Source: Comamonas sp. (lineage in GTDB: Bacteria; Pseudomonadota; Gammaproteobacteria; Burkholderiales; Burkholderiaceae_C). Taken from it: DNA of 60,899 bases. Positions 45,014 to 53,926 of this stretch are shown piece after piece. The stretch lies in assembly GCF_009360615.1 (NCBI RefSeq), contig NZ_SPEY01000021.1:1-60899 (forward strand), written 5' to 3'. Numbering within the stretch: the first letter of the stretch is position 1; every line of letters begins with the position of its first letter. The notes beneath the pieces are model-generated. The model ran no database searches and was not told the DNA's origin. It saw only the letters and a program-made list of their open reading frames with translations. Made by a program: the position numbers and the translations under genes.

Positions 45014-47475
45014 GCGGGCAGCACAACCGCCTGGCGCTGCTGCGGTTGGGGGGCACTGCGGGCATCGGGCTGTGCGCGGCCGTGCTGGCCGGCTGCGGTG
45101 GTTCCGTGCAGACCGCATCCGATCGCACGGTCCTGATCAAGCGCGACAGCCATGGCGTGCCGCACGTCTATGCCAAGGACACATATGGCCTTTTCCATGG
45201 CTTTGGCTATGCGGTTGCGGAAGACCGCCTCTACCAGCTCGAGATGGCCAAGCGTTCCGGCAACGGCAGTGTGGCCGAGGTGCTGGGGCCGAACTATGTG
45301 GCCACCGACACCAGCACGCGCTCGAACATCGACCCGGCCAGCATCCGGCGCCAGATCGACGCACTCGGCTCGGACGACCGCGCCCTGTTCGAAGGTTACG
45401 CGGCCGGCGTCAACGCCCGCATCCGCGACGTGCTCGCCGACCGGGCCAAGCTGCTGCCCAAGCAGTTCATCGACAACGGATTCCTGCCGGTGGAATGGAC
45501 GGCCGACGACGTTGCCCTGGTCTGGATCGGCCTCATCCTGAACCGCTTCTTCGCCGGTACGGCCGAGCTCGGCAACCTGACCCTGCTGCAGCAGCTGCAG
45601 GCCGCGCGCGGCGAAGCCACCGGTCAGGCGCTCTACGAGCAGATGCGCTGGCTGGAAGATCCCACCGCGCCGACCATCGTGCCGCGTCGCCCTGCGGGGC
45701 GTGCGCCGGCGGCCCGGCGGGAGCCCGGTGCCGGTCGGCTGGCACCGGTATCGGCCCAGGCTGCGTCCGACTTCCAGGCGGCACAGGCCATCCGTCTCGG
45801 CCTGGAGGCGGAGCGGCAGATGCCGACCGCCAGCAACGCCATGGTGCTGGCGCCGCAGCGCACCCGAGAGGGCGTGGCGGTGCTTTACAACGGACCGCAG
45901 CAGGGCTTCAACAACCCGTCCTTCGTGCATGGCATCGGCCTGCACGGCGCCGGCTACAACGTGACGGGTGCCACGCCGGTCGGACTGCCGGCGGTGTTCT
46001 TCGGCACCAATGGCCGCATCGCCTGGGGCTCCACGGTGGGATCGCTCGATACCAACGACCTCTACCAGGAGGCGCTGAACCCCGCCAACCGCTACCAGTA
46101 CCGCCACCAGGGCGGCTACCGCCCCATGGTGCTGCGCACCGAAGAGGTCCGCGTCAAGGGTGAGGCGCCGCGCCGTATCGACATCTATGCCACGGTGCAT
46201 GGCTTCGTGCAGAGCTGGGATCTGGCCAATGGCCGCGCCTATACGCTGCGCAGCAGCTGGCACGGGCGCGAAGTCGAGACACTTCTGGGCTGGGCGCAGG
46301 CGGCGCGGGCCCGCGACTGGCAGCAGTTCCTGGCGCAGGGCGCCCGCGTCAGCGCCTCCATCACCTGGTTCTATGCCGACGTGGCGGGCAACATCGGCGC
46401 TGTCGGCCTGGGCAGCCTGCCGAAGCGACCCACAGTGCAGGATATCCGTTTCCCGGCCCGCGGCGATGGCAGCATGGAGTGGGAGGGCCTGCTGCCGTTC
46501 AGCGCGAACCCGCGCAGCTACAACCCCGGGCAGGGCTACCTGGCGAGCTGGAACAACCAGATCGCCGAGGGTCTGCGCGCCGATGGTGCCAACTTCTCCC
46601 AGGTGGACCGTGTGGCCGAACTCCATGCCCAGTTGCATGACGCGGGCCCGCTGTCGGTCGATGAGGTTTGGCGGGTGGCCCAGAACGGCGCGCTGGCCGA
46701 CCTCAATGCGCGCTATTTCGTACCGCTGATCGTGAAGGCCGCAGCCAGCCTGCCGGCCGATGCGCCAGGGCGCCGCGCGGCCGAGCTGCTGATGCGCTGG
46801 GACTTCCGCAACCGAGCCGCCGGCGAGATCTATGACAACAACGCCACCACGGTGCTGCGGGCGTGGCTGGACGCCATGGTGCAGCGGCTGCTGGCGGACG
46901 ACCTGCCGCCTGCAGTGCTCGCCGGCTACACCAGCCTCGGCTACCCCAGCCTGACATCGCGTGGGTCGCCCGGCAGCGTGCAGCCCGCTTCGGCCGCGAA
47001 GCTGATCTGGAATGCGTTGCGCGGCCCGGCCGCTGGCGTGCCGCAGCGCTTCGACTTCCTCAACGGCAAGGAGCCGCAGGCCCTGATACGGGCAGCGCTC
47101 GACGATGCAGTGGAGGGGCTCACCGAGCGCCTCGGGCCCGACATGACCCGCTGGACCACACCCGTGGTTCGGCACCGCTTCGCCAGCAGCAACGCCATCG
47201 GAGTGCCCTGGGCGGGCGCTGACGAGCAGCCGGAACTGCCCCTGTACCTGAACCTCGGCACGCTGAACTACCGAGTCGTGTTGCGCCCCGGCGCCGTGCA
47301 GATGTGCTCGGTCGCCGCGCCGGGCCAGAGCGGCTTTGTCGGTCCGGACGGGCGCCCGGGCCGGCACTACGGCGACCAGCTGGCGCTGTTGCGCGACTTC
47401 GGATGCAAGCCCGAGCGACTGACCCATGCCGAGGTCGATGCCGACCTGGACAGCACGCGCATGCTGCGCTACTGA
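45010..47475 (+). CDS. penicillin-acylase-family amidase, predicted lipoprotein
   Basis: An 821-residue N-terminal-nucleophile hydrolase of the penicillin G acylase/AHL-acylase family. The N-terminus has a lipoprotein signal with lipobox LAGC (Cys29). The alpha-chain starts IKRDSHGVPHVYAKD, a family signature. The probable autocatalytic cleavage site and catalytic Ser275 are in TASNAM, and GLASWNNQ-like SWNNQIAEG holds the conserved Asn. It should hydrolyse an amide in the periplasm. The start overlaps the dioxygenase alpha stop by 4 nt, and the beta subunit follows 10 nt after its stop, so all three are coupled. The substrate may be an N-acyl aromatic compound; quorum-signal or beta-lactam hydrolysis is an alternative. 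Confidence 0.87.
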   Translation: MSGQHNRLALLRLGGTAGIGLCAAVLAGCGGSVQTASDRTVLIKRDSHGVPHVYAKDTYGLFHGFGYAVAEDRLYQLEMAKRSGNGSVAEVLGPNYVATDTSTRSNIDPASIRRQIDALGSDDRALFEGYAAGVNARIRDVLADRAKLLPKQFIDNGFLPVEWTADDVALVWIGLILNRFFAGTAELGNLTLLQQLQAARGEATGQALYEQMRWLEDPTAPTIVPRRPAGRAPAARREPGAGRLAPVSAQAASDFQAAQAIRLGLEAERQMPTASNAMVLAPQRTREGVAVLYNGPQQGFNNPSFVHGIGLHGAGYNVTGATPVGLPAVFFGTNGRIAWGSTVGSLDTNDLYQEALNPANRYQYRHQGGYRPMVLRTEEVRVKGEAPRRIDIYATVHGFVQSWDLANGRAYTLRSSWHGREVETLLGWAQAARARDWQQFLAQGARVSASITWFYADVAGNIGAVGLGSLPKRPTVQDIRFPARGDGSMEWEGLLPFSANPRSYNPGQGYLASWNNQIAEGLRADGANFSQVDRVAELHAQLHDAGPLSVDEVWRVAQNGALADLNARYFVPLIVKAAASLPADAPGRRAAELLMRWDFRNRAAGEIYDNNATTVLRAWLDAMVQRLLADDLPPAVLAGYTSLGYPSLTSRGSPGSVQPASAAKLIWNALRGPAAGVPQRFDFLNGKEPQALIRAALDDAVEGLTERLGPDMTRWTTPVVRHRFASSNAIGVPWAGADEQPELPLYLNLGTLNYRVVLRPGAVQMCSVAAPGQSGFVGPDGRPGRHYGDQLALLRDFGCKPERLTHAEVDADLDSTRMLRY

Positions 47476-47485
47476 GGAGTCTGCG

Positions 47486-48001
47486 ATGACACAATCACCC
47501 TCCACCACCATCGTCACGGACCAGCAACTGGTCGATTTTGTGCTCGACGAGGCCGCCTTGCTCGACGAGCAGCGCTGGGGCGACTGGATGGCCCTGTTCA
47601 CCGAGGACGGCCACTACTGGATGCCGCTGGCCCATGGTCAGACCGACCCGCGTCTGCAGGCGTCACTGCTGTACGAGGACCGGCTGCTGCTGCAGGTGCG
47701 CATCGAACGGCTGCGCGGCGCCCGCACCTTCTCGCAGCAGCCCGCGAGCCGCTGCCACCACCTGCTGCAGACGCCGCGCGTGATGGCGCGCGACGATGCG
47801 GCCGGCGTCTACACCTGCCGCACGGCGTTCCACTACATCGAGACGCGGCAGGACGAGCAGACGCTGTATGCCGGCTGGGCCAGCCACGAACTGGTGTGGC
47901 AGGGCGATGGCCAGGGCGACGGCGCGCTGCGCATGCGCCTCAAGCGCGTGGACCTGGTGAACTGCGATGCCGCTTTCGGCAACATGCAACTCTTCATGTG
48001 A
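47486..48001 (+). CDS. Rieske ring-hydroxylating dioxygenase, small (beta) subunit
   Basis: A 171-residue protein of the aromatic-ring-hydroxylating dioxygenase beta family, cone-shaped NTF2-like fold. VDFVLDEAALLDEQRWGDWM and FTEDGHYWMPLA near the N-terminus and VDLVNCDAAFGNMQLFM at the end are family-like. It is structural in alpha3beta3 oxygenases. Separated from its alpha gene by the acylase gene. Confidence 0.88.
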   Translation: MTQSPSTTIVTDQQLVDFVLDEAALLDEQRWGDWMALFTEDGHYWMPLAHGQTDPRLQASLLYEDRLLLQVRIERLRGARTFSQQPASRCHHLLQTPRVMARDDAAGVYTCRTAFHYIETRQDEQTLYAGWASHELVWQGDGQGDGALRMRLKRVDLVNCDAAFGNMQLFM

Positions 48002-48012
48002 GGCCCCTTGCG

Positions 48013-49593
48013 ATGTCCACTGCCATTGAATCCTTCGCACCTGCCGGCCGCACATTGCCAGCGATACTGGAGCAACAGTGCCGCCGCTTTCCCGAGCGCA
48101 CGCTGCTCGTCGCCGGGGACACCCGCTGGCGCTACGCCGATGCGCTGCGCATCGCCCAGGCCATGGGCGCGGTGCTGCAGGCCGCCGGCCTGCGCGCCGG
48201 CGACCGCGTGGCGCTGATGTGCGGCAACCGCGCAGAGTTCCTGCAGACCTTCCTGGGATGCGCGTGGATCGGTGCGGTCACCGTGCCCATCAACACTGCC
48301 GCGCGCGGCACTTCGCTTCGCCACATCCTGGTCAACTCGGGCGCGCGGCTTTTTGTGGGTGAGGCCGAGGGCCTGGCGGCACTGCGCGGGCTGGAAGACC
48401 GCGATGGTCTGCCGCTTGAGCGCGTATGGCGCATAGACGCGCCGCAGGAACCCGGCACCGAGGCTTTTCCGGCACCGGGTGATGCGCTGGTGGATGCCGC
48501 ACCAGTGCAGCCTGGTGACACGCTGGCCATCCTCTACACCTCGGGCACGACGGGCCTCTCGAAGGGCGTGTGCTGCCCGCATGCGCAGTTCTACTGGTGG
48601 GGCCGGCACACCGCAGCCCTGCTGGAGCTGGGCGATGGCGAGGTGCTGCTGACCACGCTGCCGCTGTTCCACACCAACGCGATGAATGCCTTTTTCCAGG
48701 CCCTTCTGACCGGCTCCATGCTGGTGGTCGAGAAGCGCTTCTCTGCCTCGGGCTTCTGGGCCGCGCTGGTGCGGCACCAGGCCACGGCCACCTATGTGCT
48801 GGGCGCGATGGTGCCGATCCTGCTGTCCAAGGAAGCGACGCCGCACGACCGCGCGCACCGCGTGCGCATCGCGCTGGCACCCGGCGTGCCGCCGCGCTTC
48901 CATGCGCAGTTCAGCGAGCGCTTCGGCATGCGCCTGCTCGACGGCTACGGCTCCACCGAGACCAACTTCGTCATCGGCCTCGACGCCGAGCAGCGCCCCG
49001 GCAGCATGGGCCGCGTCGCGCCCGGCTTCACCGCGCGCGTGGCCGACGAGCACGACGAGGAGGTGCCGCCCGGCACGCCCGGCGAGCTGCTATTGCGCGC
49101 CGACGAGCCTTTCGCCTTCGCCACCGGCTATTTCGGCATGGCAGACAAGACCGTGGAAGCCTGGCGCAACCTGTGGTTCCACACCGGTGACCGCGTGGTG
49201 CGCGACGTCGACGGCTTCTTCACCTTCCTCGACCGGCTCAAGGACGCGATCCGCCGGCGCGGCGAGAACATCTCTTCGTACGAGGTCGAGCAGGTGCTGC
49301 TGAGCCACCCTGCCGTGGCCGTGGCGGCGGTGTTCCCGGTCAAGAGCGAGCTGGCCGAGGACGAGGTCATGGCCGCCATCGTGCCGCGCGAGGGCGTGGC
49401 GCTGGACCCGGTGGAGCTGGTGCGCTTCTGCGAGCCGCGCATGGCGTATTTCGCCGTGCCGCGCTACCTGGAGTTCATGGCCGCGCTGCCTGCGACCGAG
49501 AACGGCAAGGTGCAGAAGTTCAAGCTGCGCGAGCGCGGCATCACCGCGCAGACCTGGGACCGCGAGGCGGCCGGTATCCCGCTCAAGCGCTGA
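48013..49593 (+). CDS. AMP-forming acyl-CoA synthetase
   Basis: A 526-residue adenylate-forming ligase starting at ATG 48013. The P-loop-like motif is YTSGTTGLSKG (175-185), with DGYGSTETN, FHTGDRVVRDVDGFFTFLDR and a C-terminal catalytic Lys in ENGKVQKFK. The sequence resembles CaiC/long-chain-type CoA ligases. It probably activates a carboxylic acid intermediate as CoA thioester for the downstream thiolase-like and SDR proteins. Confidence 0.88.
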   Translation: MSTAIESFAPAGRTLPAILEQQCRRFPERTLLVAGDTRWRYADALRIAQAMGAVLQAAGLRAGDRVALMCGNRAEFLQTFLGCAWIGAVTVPINTAARGTSLRHILVNSGARLFVGEAEGLAALRGLEDRDGLPLERVWRIDAPQEPGTEAFPAPGDALVDAAPVQPGDTLAILYTSGTTGLSKGVCCPHAQFYWWGRHTAALLELGDGEVLLTTLPLFHTNAMNAFFQALLTGSMLVVEKRFSASGFWAALVRHQATATYVLGAMVPILLSKEATPHDRAHRVRIALAPGVPPRFHAQFSERFGMRLLDGYGSTETNFVIGLDAEQRPGSMGRVAPGFTARVADEHDEEVPPGTPGELLLRADEPFAFATGYFGMADKTVEAWRNLWFHTGDRVVRDVDGFFTFLDRLKDAIRRRGENISSYEVEQVLLSHPAVAVAAVFPVKSELAEDEVMAAIVPREGVALDPVELVRFCEPRMAYFAVPRYLEFMAALPATENGKVQKFKLRERGITAQTWDREAAGIPLKR

Positions 49594-49611
49594 CCGTCGG
49601 GAGAAACGCTC

Positions 49612-50589
49612 ATGCAAGCCTTTCGGTTCCTGAAACGATCTCTCGCCCTGCTGCTGTCCGGTGCCTGCCTCGTCTTCGGCGCATTGGCGCAGGACGTCTA
49701 TCCCGGCAAGCCCATCCGCATCATCGTCCCCTTCCCCCCGGGCGGCGGCAGCGACCTGGTGGCCCGCACCGTGGCGGCGCGCCTCGGCGAGCGCTGGAAG
49801 CTGCCTGTCGTGGTGGACAACAAACCCGGCGGCAATACCCTCATTGCCGCCGAGGCGGCGGCCAAGGCCGCGCCCGACGGCTACACCTTGTTCGTGGCCA
49901 TCGACTCCACGCTGGCCATGAACCAGAGCCTTTACCGCAAGCTGCCTTACGACCCGGCCCGGAGCTTCACGCCGGTGACGCAGGCCATCACCATGCCCAT
50001 GGTGCTGGCAGTGCACCCCTCGTTCAGCGCGCGCAGCGTGGGAGAACTGCTGACGTTGGCGCGCGCCCAACCCGGGAAGCTGGCCTATGCGCATGGCGCC
50101 ATGCCGGCGCAGGTGGCGGGCGAGGTCTTCAGGAGCGCCACCGGCGCGGACCTGCTGGCCGTGCCCTACAAGGGCGGTGCGCCGGCCATGACCGACACGG
50201 TGGGTGGCCAGGTGCCGCTGATCTTCGATGCGCTGGGCCCGGCGATGCCCTACATCAAGAGCGGCAAGGTGCGGGCGCTCGCGGTGACCAGTGCCGACCG
50301 CAATCCGCTGCTGCCCGGGGTGCCAACCCTGGCCGAGTCCGGCGTACCCGGCGTGGATCTGCTGACCTGGATCGGCTTCGTGGTCCCGGCCGGAACGCCC
50401 CAGCCCGTCATTGCCAAGCTGCACCTCGAGCTGGCCGGCATCCTGCAGATGCCGCAGACCCGCGAGCTGCTGTCCGGCATGGGCATGACGGTGGTGGCCG
50501 GCACGCCCGAGCAGTTCGCGCAGGCCATTCAGGGCGACGCTCAGAAATTCGGCCGCATCATCCGTGCGGCCGGCATCAGGCTGGACTGA
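49612..50589 (+). CDS. Bug/TctC-family periplasmic solute-binding protein (second of three)
   Basis: A 325-residue receptor with signal peptide ending ALAQDV. YPGKPIRIIVPFPPGGGSD and VPYKGGAPAMTDTVGGQVP are Bug signatures. Clearly diverged from the first and third copies, so the ligands may differ. It lies between the CoA ligase and thiolase-like genes. Confidence 0.9.
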   Translation: MQAFRFLKRSLALLLSGACLVFGALAQDVYPGKPIRIIVPFPPGGGSDLVARTVAARLGERWKLPVVVDNKPGGNTLIAAEAAAKAAPDGYTLFVAIDSTLAMNQSLYRKLPYDPARSFTPVTQAITMPMVLAVHPSFSARSVGELLTLARAQPGKLAYAHGAMPAQVAGEVFRSATGADLLAVPYKGGAPAMTDTVGGQVPLIFDALGPAMPYIKSGKVRALAVTSADRNPLLPGVPTLAESGVPGVDLLTWIGFVVPAGTPQPVIAKLHLELAGILQMPQTRELLSGMGMTVVAGTPEQFAQAIQGDAQKFGRIIRAAGIRLD

Positions 50590-50591
50590 AC

Positions 50592-51770
50592 ATGACCGCA
50601 TACATCCGACGCAGGGGCTATGAGGGCGTGGCGCTGGCCGTGCCCGTCACCGTGCCCTACGAGCGCTACTCCATCCATGGCGCGCACTGGTTCCTGGGCC
50701 AGGCCCTGCGTGGCCTGCTCGCCGGCAGCCGGCTTGCCAAGGATCAGATCGACGGGCTGACGGTCAGCAGCTTTTCGCTGACACCCGATACGGCCGTGGG
50801 CGTGACACAGCACCTGGGCCTGTCGCCGCGCTGGCTGGATCACATTCCCACCGGCGGCGCCTCGGGCGTGATGGCGCTGCGCCGTGCAGCCCGCGCCGTG
50901 CAGTGCGGCGACGCCGAGGTGGTGGCCTGCGTGGCGGCCGACACCAATCATGTGGACTCGTTCCGCCAGACGCTGGGCGCATTCAGCGACTTCGCGCGTG
51001 ATGCCAGCTACCCCTACGGAGCGGGCGGGCCGAACTCCATGTTTGCCTTCATCACGGCCAGCTATATGCGCACCTACGGCGCCCAGCGCGAGGATTTCGG
51101 CCACATCGCCGTGGCCCAGCGCGCCAATGCGCTGCACAACCCCAACGCGTTGTTCAAGAAGCCGCTGACCCTTGACGAATACATGGCGGCACGGCCGATC
51201 TCCGAGCCCATACATCTGTTCGACTGCGTCATGCCCTGCGCCGGAGCCGAGGCTTTCCTCGTGATGACGCCCGAGCGCGCGCGCGACCTGGGCTTGCCCC
51301 ACGTGCTGCTGCGCGGCGCGATCGAGCGCCACAACGCCTATGCCGACGACCCGGTGATGCTGCGTGGCGGCTGGCGCGTGGACTGCGCCGACCTGTATGC
51401 CCAGGCCGGCTGTTCGCCGCAGGACATCGACCTGCTGCAGACCTACGACGACTACCCGGTGATCGCGATGATGCAGATTGAGGACCTGGGCTTCTGCGAC
51501 AAGGGCGAGGGCCCGGCCTTCGTGCGCGCGCATGACCTGACCCATGCCGGCGACTTTCCGCACAACACCAGTGGTGGCCAGCTCTCCTGCGGTCAGGCGG
51601 GCGCGGCTGGCGGCTTCCTCGGAATGACGGAGGCCCTGCGCCAGCTCACCGGCCAGGCCGGAGGGCGCAGCGTGCCGGGAGCGCGCACCGGCCTGGTGGG
51701 CGGCTTCGGCATGGTGACCTACGACCGCTGCCTGTGCACCGGGGCGGTGATCCTGGAGACAAGCGAATGA
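50592..51770 (+). CDS. thiolase-like protein of the SCP2/DUF35-partner type, catalytic residues replaced
   Basis: A 392-residue thiolase-fold protein (SCP2-thiolase subgroup). The segment that carries the nucleophilic Cys in ordinary thiolases reads PTGGASG (88-92 GGASG), with no Cys. The GHP motif is replaced by CGQAG (Gln335), and the C-terminal CxGG motif by GLVGGFG. It keeps the subgroup motifs YDDYPVIAMMQIEDLGFC and HNTSGGQLSCG. Proteins of this group act with DUF35 partners as thiolases (BbsAB) or retro-aldolases (Ltp2-ChsH2). The next gene encodes a DUF35 domain. The canonical mechanism seems excluded; C-C bond cleavage of a CoA thioester is the likely role. Confidence 0.8.
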   Translation: MTAYIRRRGYEGVALAVPVTVPYERYSIHGAHWFLGQALRGLLAGSRLAKDQIDGLTVSSFSLTPDTAVGVTQHLGLSPRWLDHIPTGGASGVMALRRAARAVQCGDAEVVACVAADTNHVDSFRQTLGAFSDFARDASYPYGAGGPNSMFAFITASYMRTYGAQREDFGHIAVAQRANALHNPNALFKKPLTLDEYMAARPISEPIHLFDCVMPCAGAEAFLVMTPERARDLGLPHVLLRGAIERHNAYADDPVMLRGGWRVDCADLYAQAGCSPQDIDLLQTYDDYPVIAMMQIEDLGFCDKGEGPAFVRAHDLTHAGDFPHNTSGGQLSCGQAGAAGGFLGMTEALRQLTGQAGGRSVPGARTGLVGGFGMVTYDRCLCTGAVILETSE

Positions 51771-51855
51771 AACAACCCCACGTTCGGCACCGCATGTGCT
51801 CACTGCCCTCCAAGGGGGAGAGGCGCCTGGCCTGTCGCGTCCCGGCGGAGGCACC

Positions 51856-53118
51856 ATGACCATGCCCTTCATGAAGCCCCCGCGCAAGAACCCGGTGCTG
51901 CGCACCCCACAGATCAACCTCCCGCCTGCGGCGCGCGGCCGCGTGGCGCTGGGCCTTACGGCCGCAGCCGCCGAGGGCCGGTTCGTACTCCAGGTCTGCG
52001 CCGGCTGCGGGGCCGTGCAATACCCCCCTCGCGAGGCCTGCCACCGCTGCCTGTCGCCTGAGCTGCCATGGCAGTCGCAGGACGGCACCGGCGCACTGCT
52101 GGCCTCGACCACGCTGGCGCACAGCAACGACCTGTACTTCCGTGAGCGACTGCCCTGGCGCCTGGGCATGGTGCAACTCGATGCAGGCCCCAGCGTCATG
52201 GTGCACCTGCATGGCGAGGTGGGCGAAGCGCCCCAGCGCGTGCGTGTCGGCGCGCGGCTCGACCGCGCCGGCCAGGCGGTGCTGATCGGATACCCCGAGA
52301 AAGGAACGGAGAACATGGCTGACGACCCCATGCTGCGCGAAATGGGCAGCGACCCCCGCTACCGCAAGGTGCTGGTGACGGACGGCAAGTCCGCCACCGG
52401 CCAGGCCGTGGTCCGCGCCCTGGTCAAGGCCGGTGCCGACCTTGTCTGGGTGGGCCATGCCGAGCCCTGGAAGCAGGCTCACGGCCTTCCCGGCCTGGCC
52501 GAGCTGGCGGCACTTCCGCAGGTCGCGCTGGTGCCGCTGGACGTGACCGACGAGCGCTCGGTCAGCACCCTGGCCGGCCAGATCGGCGGCAAGGTGGACA
52601 TCGTGGTCAACACGGCCGAGCTGCACCGTGGCTTCGGCATCGCGGCGCGGCGTGGCACCGACGTGGCCAAGGCCGAGATGGAGGTCAACTACCTCGGCCT
52701 GCTGCGACTGGCGCAGTGCTTCGGGCCTGCGCTCAAGGGCCGCTCGGCTGATGGCGCCACGCATGCCACAGCCTGGGTCAACCTGTTGTCCATCTATGCA
52801 CTGGCCAACTTCCCGCCGCACGGCACCTTCTCGGCCTCCAAAGCCGCAGCGCTGTCGCTGGCGCAGTGCCTGCGCGCCGAGATGCGGCCTGCAGGCATCC
52901 GCGTGGTCAACGTCTTCCCCGGTCCCATCGACGACGAATGGAACCAGAACCTGCCGCCCCCGAAGCTGGCGCCGGCTGCGCTGGCCTCGGCCATCGTGAA
53001 GGCGCTGAAGGATGGCGTGGAGGACATCTACCCCGGCGACGTTGCCCAGGAATGGCTGGAGCGCTGGCGCCACAACCCCAAGGTACTGGAGCGCGAAATC
53101 GCCGCCGGAGGATATTGA
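51856..53118 (+). CDS. fusion of DUF35 zinc-ribbon/OB protein with degenerate short-chain dehydrogenase
   Basis: A 420-residue protein starting at ATG 51856 behind GGAGGCACC. Residues about 44-150 are a DUF35 domain with a zinc ribbon (Cys48, 51, 62, 65) and OB fold. Residues about 168-420 are an SDR domain. In the SDR half the glycine loop reads TDGKSATG (175-182), NNAG is NTAE, Ser312 is kept but the catalytic Tyr is Phe325 (FSASK, Lys329 present). This looks like a joined BbsA plus BbsC: the DUF35 partner of a thiolase and the inactive SDR partner of an active SDR. An internal ATG at 52315 has its own ribosome binding site (AAGGA 9 nt upstream), so a separate SDR product is possible. Confidence 0.8.
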   Translation: MTMPFMKPPRKNPVLRTPQINLPPAARGRVALGLTAAAAEGRFVLQVCAGCGAVQYPPREACHRCLSPELPWQSQDGTGALLASTTLAHSNDLYFRERLPWRLGMVQLDAGPSVMVHLHGEVGEAPQRVRVGARLDRAGQAVLIGYPEKGTENMADDPMLREMGSDPRYRKVLVTDGKSATGQAVVRALVKAGADLVWVGHAEPWKQAHGLPGLAELAALPQVALVPLDVTDERSVSTLAGQIGGKVDIVVNTAELHRGFGIAARRGTDVAKAEMEVNYLGLLRLAQCFGPALKGRSADGATHATAWVNLLSIYALANFPPHGTFSASKAAALSLAQCLRAEMRPAGIRVVNVFPGPIDDEWNQNLPPPKLAPAALASAIVKALKDGVEDIYPGDVAQEWLERWRHNPKVLEREIAAGGY

Positions 53119-53119
53119 C

Positions 53120-53926
53120 ATGCAGACCCCCCTCGAACTGCTCGGCGGCATGGCGCTCGCCCTCGCCACCGGCCGCATCCGCATCGTCGACCTGACGCAG
53201 ACGCTGAGCCCCGATTTCCCCGCCATCGCGCTGCCGCCCGAGATGGGCCAGTGCCAGCCCTTCCGCATCGAGCAGATATCGGCCTATGACGAGCGCGGGC
53301 CGGCCTGGTACTGGAACAACTTCTCCTGCGGCGAGCACACGGGCACGCACTTCGACGCGCCCATCCACTGGATCTCAGGGCGCGACCTGCCCAACAACGC
53401 GGTAGACAGCATCCCACCGCAGCACTTCATCGCGCCGGCCTGCGTGATCGACTGCAGCGCCCAGGCGGCGGCCGACCCCGACTACCTGATGGGCGTGGCC
53501 GACATCGAGCGCTTCGAGGCCGAGCACGGCCGCATCCCGGCCGGCCACTGGGTACTGATGCGCACCGACTGGGCGCGGCGCTGGTCGCGGGCGCGCGACG
53601 CCGAGGCCTTCCAGAACTTCGACGCCAGCGGTCAGCACACGCCGGGGCCGGATACTGCGGCTGTGCGCTTGCTGGTCGAGGAGCGTGGCGTGCTGGGCTT
53701 CGGCACCGAATCCATAGGCACCGATGCCGGCCAGGGCTACCACCTGCGCCCGCCGTACCCCTGCCATTCGCTGATGCACAGCGCCGGCAAGTACGGCCTG
53801 CAGTGCCTCACCAACCTCGACCAGTTGCCGCCCACCGGCGCGCTGGTGGTGGCGGCGCCGCTAAAGATCGAGAACGGCAGCGGCAGCCCGCTGCGCGTGC
53901 TGGCACTGGTGGAGGGCAAGGCATGA
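53120..53926 (+). CDS. cyclase-family hydrolase (kynurenine formamidase-like)
   Basis: A 268-residue metal-dependent hydrolase of the cyclase family, with the signature HTGTHFDAPIHW and the downstream EHGRIPAGHWVLMRTDW and FGTESIGTD segments. Family members hydrolyse N-formylkynurenine or other amides, lactones and cyclic compounds. Here it may open a ring or hydrolyse an amide in the pathway. It begins one base after the fusion gene's stop and overlaps the next SDR start by 4 nt. Confidence 0.85.
   Translation: MQTPLELLGGMALALATGRIRIVDLTQTLSPDFPAIALPPEMGQCQPFRIEQISAYDERGPAWYWNNFSCGEHTGTHFDAPIHWISGRDLPNNAVDSIPPQHFIAPACVIDCSAQAAADPDYLMGVADIERFEAEHGRIPAGHWVLMRTDWARRWSRARDAEAFQNFDASGQHTPGPDTAAVRLLVEERGVLGFGTESIGTDAGQGYHLRPPYPCHSLMHSAGKYGLQCLTNLDQLPPTGALVVAAPLKIENGSGSPLRVLALVEGKA

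Noticed and set aside
44557..47601. 1014-codon minus-strand open frame opposite the acylase gene
   Set aside because: Antisense shadow of the dioxygenase and acylase genes, without motifs.
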